Shown in pieces: positions 1-5,406 of a stretch of 6,386 nucleotides of DNA. Both the position numbers and the translations under genes were made by a program. Position 1 is the stretch's first letter. Each line of letters opens with the position of its first letter. Below the pieces are notes generated by a model. That model had not been told where the DNA came from. It worked only from the letters and a program-made list of their open reading frames with translations, and did not search any database. This DNA comes from Pseudomonadota bacterium (GTDB lineage: Bacteria > Pseudomonadota > Alphaproteobacteria > Rhizobiales > Xanthobacteraceae). Location of the stretch: NCBI GenBank assembly GCA_023405565.1, contig JAEXXW010000605.1:1-6386 (forward strand), written 5' to 3'.

Positions 1-1660
1 CCTTGCGCGCCGCCAGCAGCGTCGCACCACCGGCAATGACCGCCGAACGGCTGGCGAATGTGCCAAAGCCATAGGGCGTGCGATCGGTATCGCCGTGCAC
101 CACACTGATCTTCGATGGTTCGATCCCGAGCTGGTCGGCAACGATCTGCGCCAGAGTTGTCCGCAGGCCCTGACCGTGCGGCGACGCGCCGATGCGCGCT
201 TCGACCCGGCCCGACGGGTCCATGCTGAGATCGACAACCTCCCAGCCCGGCGTGATTTCCATGCCGCGCGCGGCAAAGGCCGGCGTGCCGTACCCCGTAC
301 GCTCGGAGAATGTGGCAATGCCGAGCCCCAGGTAACGGCCGTGCTTGCGCGCTTCCGCCTGATGGCGCCGGAAGCCCGGAATGTCGAGTGCATCGACCGC
401 AAGCTCCATGGTCTCGCGATAGGATGCATCGTCGAAAACAAGGCCGGTGGCCGAGGTGTAGGGAAATGTCGTGATGAGATTATGCCGGCGCAGGTCGACG
501 GGATCGATCGACAACGTCTTCGCCGCCTTATCCATCAAACGTTCAAGCGCCAAGGTGATGACAGGCCGCGACACGCCGCGATAGGGCGCCATCGGACAGG
601 TATTGGTGACGACGCCGCGGGCATGACAGGCATAGGCGCGCACGTCATACGGCCCCGGCATTTCCGCCAGCGCCATCAACGGTTCGACGGCACACGTCGT
701 GGGGAAACAGGAATAGGCGCCGATATTGGCGAGCACATTGGCAGACAAAGCGAGCAGCTTGCCGTCGGCCGAAAATGCCCCCTGCAGCGTGACGTATTGA
801 TCGCGGCTGTGGAAACAGGCGATCAGGTTCTCGCGCCGATCCTCCGTCCACGCCACCGATTGACGCAATTGCTTCGCAAGCCAGACCAGCGTCACGAATT
901 CGGGCGCAAGCGACATCTTCTGGCCGAAGCCGCCGCCAACGTCAGGAGCAATGACCCGCAAATCCGCTTCAGGCATACCGACGAGATCGGCGATGGCCGT
1001 CCTCATCAGATGCGGCATCTGGGTCGAGCAGGTCAGCGTGATGCGTCCCGATACGGGATCATAGGCTGCATGCGCGCCGCGCGGTTCCATCGGCAAAGCG
1101 TTCTGACGGCGCGAACGGATATCGACGCTGACAATATGCGCCGCTCCGGCCCATACCTCGTCAAAGCCCGGCGTCTTCACACGCCCTTCGACGATGACAT
1201 TGGCCGGGGCCTCGTGATGCACCGCCGGAGCGCCATCGCCGATCGCGGCTCTGGCATCGATCAGGGGCTGTGTTTCCTCGATCTTGAGTTCGACCTGCTC
1301 GGCGATATCCTCGGCTTGTTCCTCGCTATCCGCAACGACCACCGCGACGGCTTCGCCCATGAAGCGCACGACACCATCAGCGAGAACGGGGTGAGCGATC
1401 GGAACATAGTTGAACTTGTGCAGCATCGGCCGGATCGGCTTCACGCCGTTCAGATCGGCAGCCGTGATCACCGTAGCACCTGGCGGCGGCGTGATCCGCA
1501 TGATACGCCCCGATGCCACGGGGCTACGAACGAAGCTCACCCAGCGCTGCGCTGCAAGATCGGCGGTGAAACGACCACGACCCGCAACCAGAGCCGGGTC
1601 TTCGACGCGCCGGATGGAGCGCCCGACCCAGGTCTTGATGTCGTGATCGTGGACACTCAT
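1..1660 (-). CDS. Molybdopterin-binding large subunit of a xanthine dehydrogenase-family Mo hydroxylase (partial, C-terminus missing)
   Basis: Catalytic subunit (CoxL/XdhB-like) of a three-part molybdenum hydroxylase that hydroxylates a substrate with water-derived oxygen and passes electrons through Fe-S clusters to FAD. The frame is open for 553 residues from the ATG at 1660 and runs off the left edge; the family is usually about 750-800 residues. Visible features: an N-terminal VGRSIRRVEDPALVAG stretch, GGGFGQK at residues 242-248 (Mo-cofactor domain), the active-site loop PYRGVSRP at 359-366, SPHGQG near 493-498, and GDTDRTPYGFGTFASRS near the cut end. The CO dehydrogenase form I signature AYxCSFR is absent, so it should not be called a CO dehydrogenase; the loop is nearer the form II-like AYRGAGR type. 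The catalytic Glu of the family lies in the missing part. The start overlaps the FAD subunit stop as ATGA, which implies translational coupling. The substrate is unknown, with an N-heteroaromatic, aromatic aldehyde or purine-like compound possible. Confidence 0.93.
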   Translation of the reverse strand, partial: MSVHDHDIKTWVGRSIRRVEDPALVAGRGRFTADLAAQRWVSFVRSPVASGRIMRITPPPGATVITAADLNGVKPIRPMLHKFNYVPIAHPVLADGVVRFMGEAVAVVVADSEEQAEDIAEQVELKIEETQPLIDARAAIGDGAPAVHHEAPANVIVEGRVKTPGFDEVWAGAAHIVSVDIRSRRQNALPMEPRGAHAAYDPVSGRITLTCSTQMPHLMRTAIADLVGMPEADLRVIAPDVGGGFGQKMSLAPEFVTLVWLAKQLRQSVAWTEDRRENLIACFHSRDQYVTLQGAFSADGKLLALSANVLANIGAYSCFPTTCAVEPLMALAEMPGPYDVRAYACHARGVVTNTCPMAPYRGVSRPVITLALERLMDKAAKTLSIDPVDLRRHNLITTFPYTSATGLVFDDASYRETMELAVDALDIPGFRRHQAEARKHGRYLGLGIATFSERTGYGTPAFAARGMEITPGWEVVDLSMDPSGRVEARIGASPHGQGLRTTLAQIVADQLGIEPSKISVVHGDTDRTPYGFGTFASRSAVIAGGATLLAARK

Positions 1661-2514
1661 GCGGCCGCGCGTTCCAGCGCCCGACGTGTCACCGTGCGAA
1701 CGAGATCGCGCCGGAATTTGGCATTGGCTTGCAGATCCTCCATCGGATCGACAGCCGCGGATGCAGCTTCTCCGGCTGCTGCGAATGCTTCCGCACCCGG
1801 CACCTGGCCTTCCAATGCTGCTTCGGCCTCGCTGATGCGACGAGCGCGCCCCTCCGCACCGCCGATGCCGATGCGCGGCTCCACGATGCGTCCATCCTCA
1901 AGACGATAGGTTACGAGCGACATAGCGATCGCGTAGTCACCGGCACGCCTGCTGAATTCATAGAAGCCAAAGCGGGTATCCGGTGGCAGCAACGGCAAAC
2001 TGACTTCCGCTAGCAGCTCATTCTCGGCAAGATTGGTCGTCATCGCCCAATCGAAAAAGTCATCAGCCGCGAGCTGGCGCGTGCCGCCGGCACTGCGCGC
2101 GGTGATGATGGCACCGAGTGTTGCGGCGACAAGGCACCATTCCGACGCGGGATCGGCGTGCGCGAGACTGCCGCAGAAGGTGCCGCGTGTACGGATGGGG
2201 TAATGAGCGATATGCCGCATGACGAAGGACAGCAAAGATCCGAGCGGACCATCGACCACCGGCCGCTGAAAAGCAGCGTGCCGTGTGCAGGCGCCGATCA
2301 CCAGTCGGCCATCCTCAACCGTCAGCTTCTCCAATGCTGCAATGCCGTTGATATCGACGAGATGCGTGGGCCGCGCCATGCGAAACGCCATGGTCGGCAC
2401 GAGGCTTTGCCCTCCCGCCAGCACCCGTCCGTCGTCGGACGACACCTCATCGAGAATCGCGATGGCGTCCTCAACCGTTTTTGGCGCGTGATAGGTAAAG
2501 GCCGCAGGCTTCAT
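1657..2514 (-). CDS. FAD-binding medium subunit of the Mo hydroxylase (CoxM-like)
   Basis: This 285-residue protein takes electrons from the [2Fe-2S] subunit and passes them to the external acceptor. Its length fits CoxM-type subunits (about 288). The N-terminal FAD-binding domain carries AGGQS at residues 33-37, matching the AGGHS pyrophosphate-binding loop. A second FAD loop at 109-116 reads TRGTFCGS where the family usually has TIGGS, followed by the conserved LAHADPASE (117-125). The C-terminal half (from about 175) fits the CO_deh_flav_C domain. The frame is open up to a TTG at 2655, but I chose the ATG at 2514: MKPAAFTYHAPKT is the normal family N-terminus, a GAGAA lies 7 bases upstream, and the extra 47 residues match nothing I recognise. 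It shares 4 bases with the downstream large subunit. The third, Fe-S subunit is not found in the window. Confidence 0.93.
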   Translation of the reverse strand: MKPAAFTYHAPKTVEDAIAILDEVSSDDGRVLAGGQSLVPTMAFRMARPTHLVDINGIAALEKLTVEDGRLVIGACTRHAAFQRPVVDGPLGSLLSFVMRHIAHYPIRTRGTFCGSLAHADPASEWCLVAATLGAIITARSAGGTRQLAADDFFDWAMTTNLAENELLAEVSLPLLPPDTRFGFYEFSRRAGDYAIAMSLVTYRLEDGRIVEPRIGIGGAEGRARRISEAEAALEGQVPGAEAFAAAGEAASAAVDPMEDLQANAKFRRDLVRTVTRRALERAAA

Positions 2515-2545
2515 CGGGTCGTTCTCGCACCAGGCTGCCCACCGG

Positions 2546-2571
2546 CAGATTGCTTGTATGCTAACAATCTG
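2546..2571. promoter_or_regulatory. Inverted repeat overlapping the FAD-gene promoter, candidate operator
   Basis: Perfect 7-base arms CAGATTG (2546-2552) and CAATCTG (2565-2571) are separated by 12 bases and cover the proposed -10 box. The arrangement fits a site for a dimeric regulator. It is not clearly the same motif as the palindrome at 4690-4724. Confidence 0.4.
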
Positions 2572-2585
2572 GCCGCCAGCGTCAA
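2558..2585 (-). promoter_or_regulatory. Possible promoter upstream of the FAD subunit gene
   Basis: On the minus strand, TTGACG (2585-2580, 5 of 6 to the -35) is followed by a 16-base spacer and TAGCAT (2563-2558, 4 of 6 to the -10). A start near 2551 would leave a leader of about 37 bases before the ATG at 2514. Its position between the hairpin and the FAD gene fits a separate transcription unit for the Mo hydroxylase. The match is modest. Confidence 0.4.
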
Positions 2586-2696
2586 TGCGTGTTTTGCTGC
2601 GTTCCAAGCTGGAAAAACGCCACCGATTGCGGCACGCTGCATCTTCGATCATCAATCGGCGCCGATAACCGGCGCGTTCGTCAGCAGAGGGCCGGA
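2586..2696. other. Noncoding spacer between the hairpin and the FAD-gene promoter
   Basis: This is part of the roughly 220-base gap between the amidohydrolase and FAD subunit genes. Apart from the hairpin (2697-2722) and the promoter/inverted repeat (2546-2585) I see no gene or structured RNA here. The FAD frame stays open as far as a TTG at 2655, but the residues it would add resemble no family N-terminus. Confidence 0.5.
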
Positions 2697-2722
2697 GGGC
2701 TGCGGCATGACTGCCGCAGCCC
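2697..2722 (-). terminator. Strong hairpin after the amidohydrolase gene, candidate weak terminator or mRNA-end structure
   Basis: A perfect 11-bp stem, GGGCTGCGGCA paired with TGCCGCAGCCC, encloses a 4-base loop (2708-2711). It begins 11 bases past the amidohydrolase stop codon. On the minus strand the stem is followed by TCCGGCCCTCTG, not a T-run, so it is not a classic intrinsic terminator. It may reduce read-through or protect the 3' end of the upstream message. Confidence 0.5.
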
Positions 2723-2733
2723 AGCGGCTTGCC

Positions 2734-3699
2734 TCACATTTTCAGAAGACGTTTTGCATTGCCGCTGAGGATCTTGGCCTTGTCCTCATCGCAGAGCGGC
2801 ACGCCTTTCATCCAATCGACAGCCGGCTTGCTGTCCGCCACAAACGGCCAGTCCACCGCGAACAGGATGCGGTCGATGCCCATTTCCATCATGCAGCACA
2901 GCAAAGCGGGATTGGAGAAAAAGCCGCTCGTCGTCACCCAGAAATTGCGGCAGAAAGTATCGCGGAAGCTCATCGACTGTTGTCCCGGCCGCGACAGCGC
3001 CTGATCAATGCGCCAGACCAGGAATGGCAACGTTTCGCCGAAATGGCCGACGATGATTTTCAGGTTGGGATGATGGTCGAAAATGCCGGAGAGGATCAGG
3101 CGGATGGCCTGCGTGCCATTCTCGATGGTGTAACCCCAGGCTGGCCGGGCGAAGCTCGGAAATTGCTTCTCATAATCCTGAAAATAAGCGCCCCGCACCG
3201 CATCATGCGGGACGGCCGGGTGAAGATAGATCGGCACATCCAGTTTTTCGGCGCGTGCGAAGATCGGCCAATATTTCGGCAGGTCGAGAAACTCGCCGTT
3301 GGAAAGACCATTGATGATCGCGCCCTTGAAACCAAGTTCAACGCAGCGTTCGAGTTCATCGGCCGCCGCTTCCGGCGCATTGGTCGGCAACGATGCAAAA
3401 CCGGCGAAGCGCCCCGGCTTCTCCGCCACCAGCGCCGCAAGCCTGTCGTTCACACGTTTCATCAAGGGAATGGCGATTTCTGGATCGAGCTTCTGCCCGG
3501 CCGGCGCGCCATGCGACAAAACCTGGATATCGATGCCGGCTTCATCCATGTCACGGATGCGGTCGCCACCGAAATCCTCCAGACGGCTCTGCATCCTGTC
3601 GCCCTTGCCCGCTTCACCTCCCGTGAAGTGAGACGCAAGCTCCGGGTCCCAATAATGCTCCTCGATCGCGATGACAGGACAACGCGGTTTCGCAAACAT
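2734..3699 (-). CDS. Amidohydrolase_2 family protein, probable aromatic acid decarboxylase-like enzyme
   Basis: A 321-residue TIM-barrel metal enzyme of the group containing gamma-resorcylate, 2,3-dihydroxybenzoate, 5-carboxyvanillate and ACMS decarboxylases (usually about 325-340 residues). Counting from the ATG at 3699, the metal-site pattern of gamma-resorcylate decarboxylase is complete: E13 and H15 in IEEHYW, H160 in YLHP, and D283 in VDWPF. H219 and E222 in GHFGE match the catalytic His/Glu. This favours non-oxidative decarboxylation (or the reverse) of a hydroxylated aromatic or heteroaromatic acid; hydrolysis of a lactone or similar bond remains possible. The start is set by a strong GGAGGG 7 bases upstream of this ATG; a GTG at 3720 in the same frame has no comparable site. 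It follows the cyclase gene by 74 bases with no clear terminator between, so co-transcription is likely. A strong hairpin follows its stop. Confidence 0.9.
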   Translation of the reverse strand: MFAKPRCPVIAIEEHYWDPELASHFTGGEAGKGDRMQSRLEDFGGDRIRDMDEAGIDIQVLSHGAPAGQKLDPEIAIPLMKRVNDRLAALVAEKPGRFAGFASLPTNAPEAAADELERCVELGFKGAIINGLSNGEFLDLPKYWPIFARAEKLDVPIYLHPAVPHDAVRGAYFQDYEKQFPSFARPAWGYTIENGTQAIRLILSGIFDHHPNLKIIVGHFGETLPFLVWRIDQALSRPGQQSMSFRDTFCRNFWVTTSGFFSNPALLCCMMEMGIDRILFAVDWPFVADSKPAVDWMKGVPLCDEDKAKILSGNAKRLLKM

Positions 3700-3773
3700 G
3701 CCTTTTCCCTCCAAGGGCACTCACATTCAACGGGACTTGTCGATGGCGAAAGAAACCGCGCGCATCATCCCGC

Positions 3774-4622
3774 TTATGTCAGGATCGCCTTTGCCGCATT
3801 GACGAGTGCTTCCACAGACGCATCGCCCGTATCGAGGAAGGCAACAATGCGGCAGGGGCAGCCTTCGAGACCTTCATAACGCCAGGGGAAAGCACCGATC
3901 AGGCAGCGCTGGTTGAGCACCAGTTCGATATCACCACCGAGGTTTTCCGCATGCAGCAGTCCCTCCTGGAACGCCCAGCTATGGAACGGGAACATGTCCT
4001 GCTGCACCTTGCGGCCGGACTTCTTGTGCGTGTATTCGAACGTACCGAAGAATTCCGCCGGCGTCTTGCCAAGCTTCCTGGTGAATTCATCCGCGAGATC
4101 GGGACGCATGCGGCGGATCGAGGTGTTCATCGCGTGATCGCACGAACCGGTATCCATGCCCCACCACTTGATCTTCTTCTTCAGCATCCAGTGGAGCGTG
4201 TCGAGGTTCGGTCCCGGGTGGTAGCAGAAATACTTCACCAGATCCTGCTGCGACTGCCCTTCATAATGCTTGTGCCAGCCGGTATGCAGAATGAGGATAT
4301 CGCCCTCACGGATATCGGCGCCGGCGCTTTCGATGATCTCCGGCGTGATCACCGCCCAGTCATGCATGTGTTTTGAAATGTCGACGACCACCGCCTTGTT
4401 GAACAGATAATCAAGCGGCAGATGCGCCATATCGCCATTGCGATCGTCGGTCGCGTGCATCGCGCCGTCGAAATGCGTGCCAACATGCAGGGCCGTATCG
4501 ATGCGCTGCGCGACGATCATCTGCGTCTGCAGATTCTGTGCATAGTACATCTTGTTGCCGGCATAGCCGACCCAACCCGGCGTATGGACATTCATGACGT
4601 GGGTGAGATCGACGATTTTCAT
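3774..4622 (-). CDS. Cyclase family protein (kynurenine formamidase / isatin hydrolase-like metal hydrolase)
   Basis: This 282-residue protein belongs to the putative cyclase family, which includes bacterial kynurenine formamidase and isatin hydrolase: metal-dependent hydrolases acting on N-formyl, lactam or similar amide bonds. The signature HxGTHxDxPxH appears as HVGTHFDGAMH at residues 46-56, with ligands H46, H50, D52 and H56 kept but the usual Pro replaced by Ala (A54). Later conserved points are GMDTGSCDH (155-163), H214, E226 in LHAEN, and the C-terminal PWRYEGLEGCPCRIVAFL block. It is longer than KynB (about 210) and nearer the isatin hydrolase size. I chose the ATG at 4622 (MKIVDLTH, a normal family start) because GGAGA lies 5 bases upstream; a TTG at 4637 is in frame but less likely. 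It is the first gene of the leftward group and lies directly behind the divergent promoter. A role on a ring-opened or N-acyl intermediate is inference. Confidence 0.92.
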   Translation of the reverse strand: MKIVDLTHVMNVHTPGWVGYAGNKMYYAQNLQTQMIVAQRIDTALHVGTHFDGAMHATDDRNGDMAHLPLDYLFNKAVVVDISKHMHDWAVITPEIIESAGADIREGDILILHTGWHKHYEGQSQQDLVKYFCYHPGPNLDTLHWMLKKKIKWWGMDTGSCDHAMNTSIRRMRPDLADEFTRKLGKTPAEFFGTFEYTHKKSGRKVQQDMFPFHSWAFQEGLLHAENLGGDIELVLNQRCLIGAFPWRYEGLEGCPCRIVAFLDTGDASVEALVNAAKAILT

Positions 4623-4689
4623 GAGACTCTCCAGCAAGGGGGACGAAAGAGCACGGCAGGACCGGCAGGCCCTTTGGACCGCCCGGGAT

Positions 4690-4719
4690 TTGAATATTAT
4701 TGATTATGAGTTTAATAAT
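4690..4719 (+). promoter_or_regulatory. Possible opposing promoter for the XRE regulator and amidase
   Basis: On the plus strand, TTGAAT (4690-4695, 4 of 6 to the -35 consensus) is followed by an 18-base spacer and AATAAT (4714-4719, 5 of 6 to the -10). A start near 4726 would leave about 39 bases before the regulator's ATG. It occupies the same DNA as the leftward promoter because of the palindrome there. It is weaker than the leftward promoter and is inferred. Confidence 0.45.
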
Positions 4720-4724
4720 GTCAA
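4696..4724 (-). promoter_or_regulatory. Predicted sigma70-type promoter for the cyclase/amidohydrolase operon
   Basis: On the minus strand, TTGACA (4724-4719) is a perfect -35 match. It is followed by a 17-base spacer and AATAAT (4701-4696), which matches TATAAT at 5 of 6 positions. The block is much more AT-rich than the rest of the window. A start near 4689 would give a leader of about 67 bases before the ATG at 4622. Confidence 0.7.
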
Positions 4725-4764
4725 AGTCCAGCGATGCGCTGCAACTTCGGATGAGGTTCAAACC

Positions 4765-5367
4765 ATGACCGGGGAGCCCGTGCCGAAAGAGCCTGAGGCG
4801 TTCGACGCCACAACCGCCAACACACTGAGTGCAATCGGCAATAGAATTCGCGAATTGCGGCAGGCGCGCGGGCTGACGCTGCAGTCGCTCGCCGAGGCCT
4901 GCGCTCTCAGCCAATCGATGCTCAGTCTTGTGGAGCGCGGACGCGCCTCCCCGTCGATCGGCTCGCTGATCGTCATTGCCAATGCCTTGGGCGTGCCGAT
5001 GTCCGACTTGATTGTCGAACAGCCTGCCGATGACAGCAAGTTCATCGTGCGCCATAGCGATCAGCGTGTCATCAGGACAGCGACCAACGTGATCCGGCGC
5101 CTCATGCGTGAAGATCGGCTGCACGGCATTTCGATCGCCATGAACGAGTATCAGCCGAACACGGGAGCCAATGCCGATCCGATCAAGCATGATGGCTATG
5201 AGTATGGGATCGTGCTGGAAGGCACTTTGACGGTGGAAATCAACGGCGCGGCGCATATCCTCAATGAAGGCGATCTGATCTCGTACAGCTCGCGGCGACC
5301 CCACCGGATCTGGAATCACGGCTCGGCCAAAGTGCGAACGCTCTGGATCAATCTTCAACAGGACTGA
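4765..5367 (+). CDS. XRE family transcriptional regulator with C-terminal cupin sensor domain
   Basis: This 200-residue two-domain regulator has the architecture of PuuR-type repressors. Residues 24-83 form a helix-turn-helix of the HTH_3 type (IGNRIRELRQARGLTLQSLA, then SQSMLSLVERGRASPS). Residues about 125-196 form a cupin_2 domain: H142 and E146 of motif 1 are present while the second His of HxH is Gly144, and motif 2 has GD (169-170), H180 and N184. The cupin domain probably senses a pathway metabolite. The ATG at 4765 is preferred because GAGG lies 8 bases upstream; the frame stays open upstream to an ATG at 4594, but that would place coding sequence across the divergent promoter and into the cyclase gene. 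It is divergent from the cyclase group and 39 bases upstream of the amidase, so it likely controls both directions and perhaps itself. Confidence 0.93.
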   Translation: MTGEPVPKEPEAFDATTANTLSAIGNRIRELRQARGLTLQSLAEACALSQSMLSLVERGRASPSIGSLIVIANALGVPMSDLIVEQPADDSKFIVRHSDQRVIRTATNVIRRLMREDRLHGISIAMNEYQPNTGANADPIKHDGYEYGIVLEGTLTVEINGAAHILNEGDLISYSSRRPHRIWNHGSAKVRTLWINLQQD

Positions 5368-5406
5368 ACAGCGTTGTCAGCCAAGCCTGCCCCTCAAGAG
5401 AACGCC

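Larger units (their letters stand above)
4690..4724. promoter_or_regulatory. Imperfect palindrome in the divergent promoter, candidate operator
   Basis: The left arm TTGA (4690-4693) plus ATTATT (4696-4701) mirrors the right arm AATAAT (4714-4719) plus TCAA (4721-4724), with a one-base difference in the arm gaps and a 12-base centre. The arms coincide with the -35 and -10 boxes on both strands, so a bound dimer would block both promoters. The adjacent XRE-cupin protein is the natural candidate binder; this is inference. Confidence 0.5.

Noticed and set aside
1..1660. Calling the large subunit an aerobic CO dehydrogenase (coxL)
   Set aside because: The AYxCSFR active-site loop with its copper-binding Cys is absent; the loop reads PYRGVSR.
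95..1909. 604-residue open frame on the plus strand
   Set aside because: It is antisense to the Mo and FAD subunit genes, is rich in Arg, His and Asp with no recognisable domain, and crosses the boundary of two well-supported genes. It is a shadow of GC-rich coding DNA.
2158..3879. 573-residue open frame on the plus strand
   Set aside because: It runs antisense through parts of the FAD subunit, the amidohydrolase, the cyclase end and their intergenic regions. It has shadow-like composition and no motif.
4594..4764. N-terminal extension of the regulator to an ATG at 4594
   Set aside because: It would code through the start of the divergent cyclase gene and the AT-rich promoter. The added residues do not look like protein of this family, and the ATG at 4765 has its own ribosome-binding site.
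4411..5358. 315-residue open frame on the minus strand
   Set aside because: It is antisense to the XRE regulator and crosses the divergent promoter into the cyclase gene in another frame. The regulator and cyclase have clear domains; this does not.
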